The notes under the pieces were generated by a model, which saw nothing but the letters and a program-made list of their open reading frames with translations, searched no databases and was not told where the DNA came from. A program made the position numbers and the translations under genes. A stretch of 64,000 nucleotides of DNA from Actinomadura chibensis NBRC 106107. GTDB taxonomy: Bacteria > Actinomycetota > Actinomycetes > Streptosporangiales > Streptosporangiaceae. Positions 16,530 to 24,387 of this stretch are shown piece after piece (the stretch's first letter is position 1; every line of letters starts with the position of its first letter). The stretch covers positions 1-64,000 of the forward strand of contig NZ_BCQP01000049.1 of assembly GCF_001552135.1 (NCBI RefSeq), read 5' to 3'.

Positions 16530-16600
16530 CCCACCTGAGGATCGTTCGGTCTGCGTGCGGCGGGTGGTGCTATGGGCGGGTGGGTAGCCGGTGGTTGGGG

Positions 16601-16972
16601 TTAGGGGGCTACTGCTTGGCCGGGGGTGCCGGGGTCTATGCGGCGGTCCGGGTTGCGGGCGTTCCAGGCGCGCATGCGGGGCGGGTAGCCGACGATCTGG
16701 ACGTCGTAGACCGGGAGGCCGAGGTCGTGGGCGACCTTGCCGATGACCTTGGGGGAGCCGACGCGGCGGCGCGTCCATTCGCCGTCGTGGGCGACGGCCA
16801 CGGCGGTGGTGTCGGTGGCGAAGGTCTCCGGCTCGACGAAGAATTCGACGCCGCGGCGCGAGCGGGCGAATGCGATCAATGCCTCGATGTCGGCGTCCGT
16901 CGCCTCGCGGTCGAGCTTCGTCACCGTCGATCCGCGGTTCTTGCGGATCCCGAATCGATCCCGGAACCTCAT
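16601..16972 (-). CDS. Conserved hypothetical protein, about 123 aa
   Basis: I do not recognise a named family. It begins MRFRDRFGIRKNRGS and contains an acidic stretch (DREATDADIEALIAFARSR), a central beta-rich part and a C-terminal GLPVYDVQIVGYPPRMRAWN segment. There is no signal peptide or membrane helix. The ATG at 16972 fits the size of small cytosolic proteins, and the upstream open frame to 17416 has no protein-like composition. It is divergent from the secreted deacetylase gene at 17145. Confidence 0.65.
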   Translation of the reverse strand: MRFRDRFGIRKNRGSTVTKLDREATDADIEALIAFARSRRGVEFFVEPETFATDTTAVAVAHDGEWTRRRVGSPKVIGKVAHDLGLPVYDVQIVGYPPRMRAWNARNPDRRIDPGTPGQAVAP

Positions 16973-17144
16973 TGCCTGCCCCGTTGTCCGAAGGGCTCCG
17001 GAACCATTCCGAAGCCGGTTGCGATGTACGACAATAACGAGCTTTCGGCGTCCGGAGGTTCCCGACACAGCGCCGACATACCCGGCAGGACGAGGACCGC
17101 GTCCTAGACTGGCGAGCCTAGGGGGACCACCAGCGGGGGTGTTG

Positions 17145-17957
17145 ATGGACGGGCCGGTCCTGGTCCGGCGGGCGGCCGCTGCCGTGCTGGCGGCCGCGAT
17201 CTGCGGATGGCTGAGCACATTCGCCCCCGGCGCGGAACGTGTCGAGCTCACCGCCGCGCACGGCCGCGGGCCCGACCACAAGGCGCCGAAACGTCCGCCG
17301 GAACCGCCCAAACCGCCGCCTCCCGATTGCGCGCGTGCGAAATGTGTGGCGCTGACGTTCGACGACGGTCCGAGCGAGAGCACCGCCGAATTGCTGGACA
17401 TCCTCGCCGCCCGCAAGGTCAGGGCGACCTTCTTTCTGATCGGGGAGAACGTCGTGAAGCGTCCCGATCTGGTGCGGCGCGAGCACGACGCCGGGCACGA
17501 GATCGCCGACCATAGCTACACGCACGCCGACCTCGGGAGAGCGTCCAAGAAGCAGACGCTTTCGGAGTTGACGAGGACGCAGGACGCGATCCGGCAGGCG
17601 TCCGGGTACACGCCCGTGCTGCTCCGTCCGCCTTATGGGTCGACGTCCAAACGGTTGGCGGAACTCACCCGCGAACTGGGGCTCGCGCAGGTGCTGTGGT
17701 CGGTCGACCCGGTCGACTGGGAGCACCGCGACACCGGATATGTCGAGCGCCGGGTGCTGAAGGCGGTGAAGCCGGGCGACATCGTCCTTATGCACGACAT
17801 CCACCCGACCACCGTGAAGGCCGTCCCGGAGATCATCGACCGGCTGGCGGGCGAGGGCTACACGTTCGTCACCGTGCCGGAGCTCTTCGGCGGCAGGCTG
17901 ATCCCGGGGGAGGAGTACGACCGGCGGAACTCAGGGGAGGGTCAGGGACTTCCCTGA
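17145..17957 (+). CDS. Secreted polysaccharide deacetylase (CE4 family)
   Basis: 270 aa. An N-terminal signal segment (VRRAAAAVLAAAICGWLSTF) is followed by a Pro-rich linker (KRPPEPPKPPPP) and a NodB domain from about residue 65. All five CE4 motifs are visible: TFDDGP, HSYTH, RPPYG, DPVDW and LMHDIH. The metal-binding Asp-His-His and catalytic Asp are thus present. The substrate is likely to be N-acetylated glycan such as peptidoglycan or chitin oligomers at the cell surface, which sequence alone does not settle. ATG 17145 follows GTG and TTG alternatives. Confidence 0.92.
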   Translation: MDGPVLVRRAAAAVLAAAICGWLSTFAPGAERVELTAAHGRGPDHKAPKRPPEPPKPPPPDCARAKCVALTFDDGPSESTAELLDILAARKVRATFFLIGENVVKRPDLVRREHDAGHEIADHSYTHADLGRASKKQTLSELTRTQDAIRQASGYTPVLLRPPYGSTSKRLAELTRELGLAQVLWSVDPVDWEHRDTGYVERRVLKAVKPGDIVLMHDIHPTTVKAVPEIIDRLAGEGYTFVTVPELFGGRLIPGEEYDRRNSGEGQGLP

Positions 17958-17992
17958 TGGCCCGACGCGCTTTCCGCGCCGACCATGAAGAC

Positions 17993-18511
17993 ATGGACAG
18001 CAGCTACGCGGTGGGGGATCTGAGGGTCTCGGACGCCGAACGCGAACCGGTCATCGAGCGCCTTCAGGAAGCGTACGCCGAGGGCCGCCTCGACCACGAC
18101 GAATTCGACCTGCGCATGCATCTGGCGATGACCGCCAAGACCCGCAACGACCTGGGCGCGGTGACCTGCGACCTGGTGCCCGTCCCCTCGGCCCCCGTCC
18201 ACTGGGACGGCGAGGCGCCCACGGGAGAGGACCGCATGCTCGCCGCGGTGTCCCATGCCGTCGCCATTCCGACGCTGTTCGTGGGGCCGCTGGTGCTGAT
18301 GCTGGTGAGCGGAAAGCGGTCGGGGTACGTCCGGCGGCAGGCGGCGGAGGCCGTGAACTTCCACGTGACGCTGCTGCTCGTCACGATCGTCACCTTCGGT
18401 ATCGGCGGCGCGCTCTATGCCGTCGCGTGGATCCTCTCCATCATCGCGGCCATCTTCGCCCTGAGCGGACAGACCTTCCGCTACCCCTGGATCCTCCGCC
18501 TGATCAAGTAG
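17993..18511 (+). CDS. DUF1707 and DUF4870 domain membrane protein
   Basis: 172 aa. Residues 8-62 carry the DUF1707 pattern (LRVSDAEREPVIERLQEAYAEGRLDHDEFDLRM), an actinobacterial SHOCT-like domain. Residues 80-170 are a DUF4870-type membrane domain with segments at about 86-106 and 122-157. The central RRQAAEAVNFHVTLLL is the conserved DUF4870 loop. Localisation in the cytoplasmic membrane is expected and the function is unknown. It lies 35 bp downstream of the deacetylase on the same strand, so co-transcription is possible. Confidence 0.85.
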   Translation: MDSSYAVGDLRVSDAEREPVIERLQEAYAEGRLDHDEFDLRMHLAMTAKTRNDLGAVTCDLVPVPSAPVHWDGEAPTGEDRMLAAVSHAVAIPTLFVGPLVLMLVSGKRSGYVRRQAAEAVNFHVTLLLVTIVTFGIGGALYAVAWILSIIAAIFALSGQTFRYPWILRLIK

Positions 18512-18991
18512 GGGCGGCCCCGAGCGCGCCTCACGCTTCACGCGTCCACCGGCCAGAGACGCGACCAGGAACCGAGCGCGGTTTACGCCTGCTTGTCCAT
18601 CCCCGGGTGACGTCGCGCACTCGGGGTACGCGCATGCCTCGCCGGGGATCGCCCGGCGGCCAGGTCTGACGCCCGCCCGCCGCGCCGCGCCGCCGTGCGC
18701 GCGGAATGTCGGAGGGCTGTGGTTCGGTGTGTCGTGGCGGCGTTCACGGCGCGTGTGGGGGAGTTGCGCGGCCACGTGTCCACGGGACGGGACGTGGGGT
18801 TTGTCAGGGTGGGGCTTTGGGGAAAGGTTGACGTGGCTGGGCTGTGGCGGTGGTGTGGCCTGCAGGAGATGAAAAGACGTCGATGGTGTGCGCGTGTGGG
18901 CTTATTCCCCTCCGTGCCTGTGACTCCCCTAACGTCCGGGTTGTGTGGACCGTGCATGGGATGATCGATTAACTGTGTTCGGGAGGGGTAG
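18512..18991. other. Intergenic region, promoter of the 10-methyl fatty acid genes
   Basis: 480 bases without a convincing gene. One open frame (18695-18964) has a Trp/Arg/Cys-rich composition and no homology. The right end (about 18950-18990) is AT-richer (GATGATCGATTAACTGTG) and ends with a GGGAGGGGTAG ribosome site before the ATG at 18992, so the promoter of the downstream operon probably lies there. Confidence 0.5.
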
Positions 18992-20359
18992 ATGACGGAA
19001 CTTGCGGTCAGGGGCGATCACCAGCGGGCGGTGGAAGCGCTCAGGAGGTCGTACGAGGCGATCCCCGAGGGGACGCCGATACGGCTCGCGAAGCGGACCT
19101 CGAACCTGTTCCGGTGGCGCGACCCCTCGGATGCGCCCGGGCTGGACGTGTCCGGCTTCGACCGGGTGCTGAGCGTCGACCCCGAGGAGCGGACGGCCCA
19201 GGTCCAGGGCATGACGACCTACGAGGACCTCGTCGACGCGACGCTGCCGCACGGGCTGATGCCGACGGTCGTCCCGCAGCTCAAGACGATCACGCTGGGC
19301 GGCGCGGTCACCGGCCTCGGCATCGAGTCGACGTCGTTCCGCGACGGCCTGCCCCACGAAGGCGTCCTGGAACTCGAAGTCCTCACCGGAGACGGACGCG
19401 TCGTCACCGCGACGAGGGACAACGAGCACGCCGACCTGTTCTACGGCTTCCCCAACTCCTACGGGACGCTCGGCTACTCCCTCCGCCTGAAGATCGAGCT
19501 GCGGCCGGTGCGCCCGTACGTGCGGCTGCGCCATCTGCGGTTCGGCGACGCGGCCGAACTGGCCAAGGCGATGGGCGAGATCACCGAGGCGGGGACGTTC
19601 GAGGGCGAGACCGTCGACTTCATGGACGGGACGTACTTCAGTCCCGGCGAGCAGTACATCACCCTGGGCTTCTTCGCCGACTCGGCCCCGTACACGTCCG
19701 ACTACACGGGCCAGGGGATCTACTACAAGTCGATCCGGGAGCGGTCGGTCGACTTCCTGACGGTCCGCGACTACATCTGGCGCTGGGACACCGACTGGTT
19801 CTGGTGTTCGCGCGCGTTCGGCGTGCAGAACCCGACGGTCCGGAGGCTCTGGCCCGACAAGTACAAGCGCTCCGACGTGTACCGCAAGCTCGTCGCCTAC
19901 GACCGCCGGTACCACGTCGTCGCGCACGTGGAGCGGTGGCGGGGGCTGAGGCCGCGCGAGGACGTCATCCAGGACATCGAGGTCCCGGTCGAGCGCCTCC
20001 CCGAGTTCCTGGAGTTCTTCCACGAAGAGGTCGGCATGAGCCCGGTGTGGCTGTGCCCGCTGAAGGCGAAGGAGCGGTGGCCCCTGTACCCGCTCGAAGT
20101 AGGCCGCGCCTACGTGAACGTGGGTTTCTGGGGAACGGTGAGGCTTCCCCCGGGCCGCATCCCCGAACACCACAACCGGCTGATCGAACGCAAGGTCGCG
20201 GCCCTTGACGGCCACAAGTCCCTCTACTCGACCGCTTTTTACGGCAGGGACGAGTTCTGGCGTTACTACGACGGGGAGACCTACCGGCGGCTCAAGGGCG
20301 GCTACGATCCGGCCGGGCGACTGCTGGGCCTCTACGACAAGTGCGTACGCGGACGCTGA
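18992..20359 (+). CDS. tmsA: FAD-binding oxidoreductase of 10-methyl fatty acid synthesis
   Basis: 455 aa. The N-terminal half is a FAD_binding_4 domain: VLSVDPEERTAQVQGMTTYEDL, then PTVVPQLKTITLGGAVTGLG and NSYGTLGYSLRLKIEL. The C-terminal half is rich in aromatic residues (WRWDTDWFWCSRAFG). This is the DHCR24-like group. In mycobacteria and related actinomycetes its member TmsA (also called BfaA) reduces the 10-methylene intermediate to the 10-methyl branch of tuberculostearic acid. The assignment rests on the family and on the methyltransferase gene 76 bp downstream. The gene symbol is by analogy. Confidence 0.82.
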   Translation: MTELAVRGDHQRAVEALRRSYEAIPEGTPIRLAKRTSNLFRWRDPSDAPGLDVSGFDRVLSVDPEERTAQVQGMTTYEDLVDATLPHGLMPTVVPQLKTITLGGAVTGLGIESTSFRDGLPHEGVLELEVLTGDGRVVTATRDNEHADLFYGFPNSYGTLGYSLRLKIELRPVRPYVRLRHLRFGDAAELAKAMGEITEAGTFEGETVDFMDGTYFSPGEQYITLGFFADSAPYTSDYTGQGIYYKSIRERSVDFLTVRDYIWRWDTDWFWCSRAFGVQNPTVRRLWPDKYKRSDVYRKLVAYDRRYHVVAHVERWRGLRPREDVIQDIEVPVERLPEFLEFFHEEVGMSPVWLCPLKAKERWPLYPLEVGRAYVNVGFWGTVRLPPGRIPEHHNRLIERKVAALDGHKSLYSTAFYGRDEFWRYYDGETYRRLKGGYDPAGRLLGLYDKCVRGR

Positions 20360-20435
20360 CCAGGCGCCCGCTTCGGGGGAGTGTCCCGGTCGGCCGCGTC
20401 CATCGGCGCCGGGGCGGAGAGACAGGAGGGATCAC

Positions 20436-21701
20436 ATGACGCTGGCGAGGGTCTTCGAGCAGCTCGCCGGGGCTGAGGCGCCAGTGGAGTTCACGGCGTA
20501 CGACGGGTCGCGCGCGGGGGTGCCCGGCGCCGACATCCGGCTGGACGTCCGTTCGCCGTACGCGGTGTCGTACCTGCTGCACTCGCCCGGCGCGCTGGGG
20601 CTCGCCCGCGCCTATGTCACCGGGATGCTCGACGTCCACGGCGACATGATCAGGGCGTTGACGACGATGCAGCAGGTGCTGAGCGACGTGACGCGGGTGG
20701 ACAAGGCGCGGATCGTCGGCGCGGTGGTGGGCGATCCCCTGCTGCGCGCCGCGGCGACCCGCCGGCTGGACCCGCCGCCCCAGGAGGCGCCGTTCAGCCG
20801 CATCCCGTCGTGGCTGCGGCACTCCAAGAAGCGGGACGCGCGGGCGATCTCGCACCACTACGACGTCTCGAACACCTTCTACGAGTGGGTCCTCGGCCCG
20901 TCCATGGCCTACACGTGCGCGTGCTACCCCCGGGAGGACGCGACGCTGGAGGAGGCCCAGTTCAACAAGCACGACCTGGTGGCGCGGAAGATCGCGCTGA
21001 AGCCGGGGATGCGGCTGCTGGACGTGGGCTGCGGCTGGGGCGGCATGGTGATGCACGCCGCGAAGGAGTACGGGGTCAAGGCGCTCGGGGTGACGCTGTC
21101 CAAGCAGCAGGCCGAGTGGGCGCAGAAGGCCATCGCCGACCGCGGCCTGTCCGACCTGGCCGAGGTGCGGCACCTCGACTACCGGGACGTCACCGAGACG
21201 GGTTTCGACGCCATCAGCTCCATCGGGCTGACCGAGCACATCGGCAAGAAGAACCTTCCGGCCTACTTCTCGTTCCTGTACGGGAAGCTGAGGAAGGGCG
21301 GGCGGATGCTGAACCACACCATCACCCGTCCCGACAACACGCTGCCGTCCCGCAAGGAGAACGGGTTCATCAACCGGTACGTGTTCCCGGACGGTGAGCT
21401 CGAAGGCCCCGGCTACGTCCAGATGCAGATGAACGACGCGGGCTTCGAGATCCGGCACCAGGAGAACCTGCGCGAGCACTACGCCCGCACGCTGACCGGC
21501 TGGTGCGACAACCTCGACGCCCACTGGGACGAGGCCGTCGCCGAGGTCGGCGAGGGCACGGCCCGCGTGTGGCGCGTCTACATGGCGGGTTGCGTGCTCG
21601 GCTTCAACCAGAACTGGATCCAGTTGCACCAGACCCTCGGCGTCAAGCTGGACGACGACGGCGTGAGCCACATGCCGCTGCGTCCCGACTGGGGATCGTG
21701 A
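20436..21701 (+). CDS. tmsB: CFA-type fatty acid methyltransferase of 10-methyl fatty acid synthesis
   Basis: 421 aa, in the cyclopropane-fatty-acyl-phospholipid synthase family. The N-terminal lipid-binding part includes LRLDVRSPYAVSYLLHSPGALGLARAYVTG. The C-terminal domain has AISHHYDVSNTFYEWVLG, SAM motif I LLDVGCGWGGMVMHAAKEYG, and IGLTEHIGKKNLPAYF. Beside a DHCR24-like flavoprotein such an enzyme is TmsB/BfaB, which transfers a methyl group from SAM to the double bond of oleate in phospholipid. ATG 20436 has AGGAGGG 6 nt upstream. No third gene (tmsC) follows; the next gene is on the other strand. Confidence 0.85.
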   Translation: MTLARVFEQLAGAEAPVEFTAYDGSRAGVPGADIRLDVRSPYAVSYLLHSPGALGLARAYVTGMLDVHGDMIRALTTMQQVLSDVTRVDKARIVGAVVGDPLLRAAATRRLDPPPQEAPFSRIPSWLRHSKKRDARAISHHYDVSNTFYEWVLGPSMAYTCACYPREDATLEEAQFNKHDLVARKIALKPGMRLLDVGCGWGGMVMHAAKEYGVKALGVTLSKQQAEWAQKAIADRGLSDLAEVRHLDYRDVTETGFDAISSIGLTEHIGKKNLPAYFSFLYGKLRKGGRMLNHTITRPDNTLPSRKENGFINRYVFPDGELEGPGYVQMQMNDAGFEIRHQENLREHYARTLTGWCDNLDAHWDEAVAEVGEGTARVWRVYMAGCVLGFNQNWIQLHQTLGVKLDDDGVSHMPLRPDWGS

Positions 21702-21780
21702 CGGCTGAACCGCTCCCGACACCGATGACGGCGGGCCGCGCCGGGGACGACCCCGCGCGACCCGCCGTCCGGCGTCCGGG

Positions 21781-22275
21781 TCAGGATCTGGCGGCGTCCC
21801 ACGCCGCGCTGTTGAGGAAGTAGGTGTCGTACAGCTCCTGGACGTCGAGCAGGCTCTCCGGCGGGACCTTGCCGTAGGCGATGCGCTCCAGGTGCCGGAA
21901 GTACTCGAACCGCTCGACGCCCGGCGTGATGACGATGAGGAGGTCGGCGTCCTCGCCGGGCGCGGCGGCGAAGGCGTGCGGCAGGCCGGGCGGGACGACG
22001 ACGAGGTCGCCGCGTTCCGCCGTCACGACCTGCTCGCCGGACAGCAGTTGGGCCGCGCCGTCCAGCATGTAGAACAGCTCGGCGGAGCCGTCGTGGCGGT
22101 GCGGTTTGGCGCCGTCCGCACCGCCCGCGAGGGTGACGCGCTGCGTGGACAGCGCCCCGCCGGTCGCGCTGCTGTCGGCCAGCAGCCGGATCGTGGTCGG
22201 CGACCGGCCGATCACCTCGGCCTCGGCGGAACGGACGATGACGGACTCGTCGAAGTCCGGTGCGATCAATGACAT
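21781..22275 (-). CDS. Cupin domain-containing protein
   Basis: 164 aa with a single cupin_2 domain. The metal motif is GAKPHRHDGSAELFYMLDGAAQLL (His-x-His, Glu), and the second motif is GDLVVVPPGLPHAFAA (His). The C-terminal tail ERIAYGKVPPESLLDVQELYDTYFLNS is helical and typical of quercetinase-like or uncharacterised actinobacterial cupins. The ATG at 22275 gives a full domain; the frame continues upstream to 22305. It stands alone, convergent with the fatty acid operon. Confidence 0.85.
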   Translation of the reverse strand: MSLIAPDFDESVIVRSAEAEVIGRSPTTIRLLADSSATGGALSTQRVTLAGGADGAKPHRHDGSAELFYMLDGAAQLLSGEQVVTAERGDLVVVPPGLPHAFAAAPGEDADLLIVITPGVERFEYFRHLERIAYGKVPPESLLDVQELYDTYFLNSAAWDAARS

Positions 22276-23012
22276 GTGGGTCACTCCTCGATGCGGCACG
22301 AACAACGTGCGACGCGGATCGGTTCAACGCGGGTCGGTTTCAGTACAACTCAAGCCCGAGACGGCCAGAATGCAGCCCGGACACCGCACACCCCAGATGA
22401 AGCACGGCCTCCCGGATGACGACGAGCGCGGACCGAGCGGTGCCCCGCCGAATGAAGCATGGGCCGGGCTGAGCGGGCCGGGCGAAACACTGCCCAGACG
22501 GTGCGCGACCCAGGCAGGTCGCGTGACGAATGAGACGTGAGACGGGCGCGAGCCGGTCGGTGCGAACCGAACGATGCGCGGGACGGATGGAACGTGGGAC
22601 GGGCGCGGACCGGTCGGCGCGCGGGCCGGTTGGGACGCGGGCCGGTTGGGATGCGGCCCAGGCGGGTCGCGGGACGGATGGACGCGGGCCCTGCGCGCGG
22701 CCCCTGCGGTGCGTGCGGTGCGGTGCGGGCCGAACGATGCGCGGGCCGAACGATGCGCGGGACGGATGGGACGCGAGTCGGACGGGGCGTGGCCCGGGCG
22801 GGTCGCGGGACGGATGGTCGCGGGCCGGGCGAGGGCCGGGCGGTGCGCGGGACGGATCGGACGTGGGACGGGCGCGAGCCGGTCGGCGCGGACCGGTCCG
22901 TGCGTGGGACGGAGGGGCGTGCGCCGGATGGAACGCGGGATGGGCGCGGGGCGGATGGGCGCAACTCGGGTGGGCGCGGGGACGGAGCGGGCATGGATGG
23001 CGCGGGTGGGGG
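22276..23012. repeat. Gene-poor tract of short degenerate GC-rich repeats
   Basis: 737 bases without a credible gene. From about 22,500 to 23,000 the phrase GCGGGACGGATGG recurs with small changes (near 22579, 22670, 22757, 22805 and 22847), mixed with GGGCGCGAGCCGGTCGGTGCG-like and GCGGGCCGGTTGGGACGC-like phrases. Long frames on both strands read as low-complexity Arg/Pro/His or Gly/Asp/Arg proteins without domains. It looks like replication slippage. The left end (22276-22330) is the promoter area of the cupin gene. Confidence 0.7.
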
Positions 23013-23384
23013 TTAGACGGCGAACAGTAGGGCGGCGCTGGCGAGGACGACGACGGCGGTGGCGGCGTGGATGCCGAGGGCGGCGGCCCACGTTCCGCCG
23101 TGCCGTCGGACGATCAGTGCGTCCCCGGCCGGGACGAGCGCGACGACCAGCATGTACCACCCGAGGGCATGGGCGCTTGCGAAGGCGGCGAGCGCGAGGC
23201 CGAGGACGCCGAAGACGAGATCGCGCAGTCCCTTGATCTCCAGGTAGGCGGCGTCGCCATCTGCCTTGGCGGGCACGCCGTATCCGGCCGCGGCCGGACG
23301 GGGCGAGATGAGGAACCGCGCGCCGATGAAGGCGACGAACAGCGTCAGCGCGACGGCCAGTCCATAAGCGAAGGGGGTCAGCAT
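23013..23384 (-). CDS. DUF4267 family small membrane protein
   Basis: 123 aa with about four hydrophobic helices: PFAYGLAVALTLFVAFIGARF, LVFGVLGLALAAFASAHALG, YMLVVALVPAGDALIV and AALGIHAATAVVVLASAALL. The central GLRDLVFGVLGL and PAGDALIV patterns are those of DUF4267, a family of unknown function. ATG 23384 has GGAG 8 nt upstream. It is divergent from a TetR gene with CTAGC-N3-GCTAG palindromes between them, so it is the likely target of that regulator. Confidence 0.82.
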   Translation of the reverse strand: MLTPFAYGLAVALTLFVAFIGARFLISPRPAAAGYGVPAKADGDAAYLEIKGLRDLVFGVLGLALAAFASAHALGWYMLVVALVPAGDALIVRRHGGTWAAALGIHAATAVVVLASAALLFAV

Positions 23385-23399
23385 CGGTATCTCCAATAT

Positions 23400-23462
23400 C
23401 TAGCACTGCTAGGAACAAGAACGACGCTAGCATAGCGATGGCAGAAGCGCTAGCGGTGCTAG
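23400..23462. promoter_or_regulatory. Paired CTAGC-N3-GCTAG operators
   Basis: Two perfect palindromes CTAGC-N3-GCTAG lie at 23400-23412 and 23450-23462, their centres 50 bp apart. A related palindrome CGCTA-GCA-TAGCG is between them (23425-23437). CTAG is rare in this GC-rich DNA. The sites fill the gap between DUF4267 and the TetR gene and are the probable binding sites of the TetR protein. Confidence 0.82.
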
Positions 23463-23472
23463 AATCGCGGTC

Positions 23473-24285
23473 ATGTCGATCCAGAAGCGCCGAGAGCGCG
23501 AGCGGGCCGAGCGGGAGCGGCTGATCGTCACCGCCGCCCGCGAGCTGGCCGAGAGCGAGGGCTGGGACGCGGTGACCACGCGGCGGCTCGCCGCCGAGAT
23601 CGAGTACAGCCAGCCCGTCCTGTACAGCCACTTCAAGGGCAAGGACGCGATCATGGCGGCGGTCGCGGTCGAGGGGTTCGCCGACCTCGCCGCAGAACTG
23701 AGGCAAGCGCGCGACAACGCCCGGCACACGCACGACGCTGCCGGGCGGGGGCGCGACGACGCTGGGCAGGGGGGCGACGGCGTCGGACAGGCGCGGGACG
23801 GTGCTGACCAGGCGCGCGACGATGCTGCGCAGGCGCGCGACGATGCTGCGCAGGGGCGCGACGGTGCTGGGCAGGTGCGGGACGGCGTCGGGCAGCGGCG
23901 GGACGGTGCTGGGCGGGTGCGGGGCGGGGCCGGGCAGCGGGGCGGGGAGGCGCGGGACAGGGCCGGGTGGGTGGGGGAGGTTGCGGCGGTGGGTGCTGCC
24001 TATGTCGGGTTTGCTGAGCGGCGGCCCGCTCTCTATGACGCCATGTTCACCCACTCCGTCGATCTGCCGTTCGCGAGTCCGGAGGCGCCCGCCGCGCTGC
24101 ACGCCGGGTTCGGCGAGCTGCGCGAGGCGTTGCGCCCGCTCGCCCGCGACGACGACCTGGACCTCCTGACCGAGACGTTCTGGAGCGCCCTGCACGGCCT
24201 CGTCACGCTCACCCGCGCCGGACGCCTGCCCCCCGAGCACCGGGACGCCCGTCTCGCCCTGCTGGTCCGCCGGTTCTCGGGCTGA
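23473..24285 (+). CDS. TetR family regulator with repeat-expanded ligand domain
   Basis: 270 aa, unusually long for TetR. The helix-turn-helix is normal (residues 17-60: IVTAARELAESEGWDAVTTRRLAAEIEYSQPVLYSHFKGK). Residues 78-166 are a seven-residue repeat of the form QARDDAA/QGRDGAG, encoded by a 21-bp minisatellite (23704-23970). After it the usual C-terminal domain resumes (AAVGAAYVGFAERRPALYDAMF). The insertion keeps the frame and falls in the ligand domain, where ordinary members have a short turn. The repeat may form a charged helix. It is divergent from DUF4267, with palindromic operators between. Confidence 0.85.
   Translation: MSIQKRRERERAERERLIVTAARELAESEGWDAVTTRRLAAEIEYSQPVLYSHFKGKDAIMAAVAVEGFADLAAELRQARDNARHTHDAAGRGRDDAGQGGDGVGQARDGADQARDDAAQARDDAAQGRDGAGQVRDGVGQRRDGAGRVRGGAGQRGGEARDRAGWVGEVAAVGAAYVGFAERRPALYDAMFTHSVDLPFASPEAPAALHAGFGELREALRPLARDDDLDLLTETFWSALHGLVTLTRAGRLPPEHRDARLALLVRRFSG
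23704..23970 (+). repeat. In-frame 21-bp coding minisatellite
   Basis: There are about a dozen diverged copies of a 21-bp unit that encodes seven residues (consensus Q-A-R-D-D-A-A). Two neighbouring copies within 23820-23861 are essentially identical (GATGCTGCGCAGG followed by CGCGCGAC). Copies at the 3' end become richer in G and encode GRVRGGAG. Confidence 0.85.
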
Positions 24286-24387
24286 CCTCGGGCCGCCCAA
24301 CGCCGGGTCAACATTCCGCCCGGCCGGATATCTCCCCAGGTCAACGGGGGTAGGCGGGGGACGAGACGCCGACCCCGGGGGGACGCC

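Noticed and set aside
18695..18964. Small forward open frame in the spacer before tmsA
   Set aside because: It has an unusual Trp/Arg/Cys composition, no homology that I recognise and no ribosome site.
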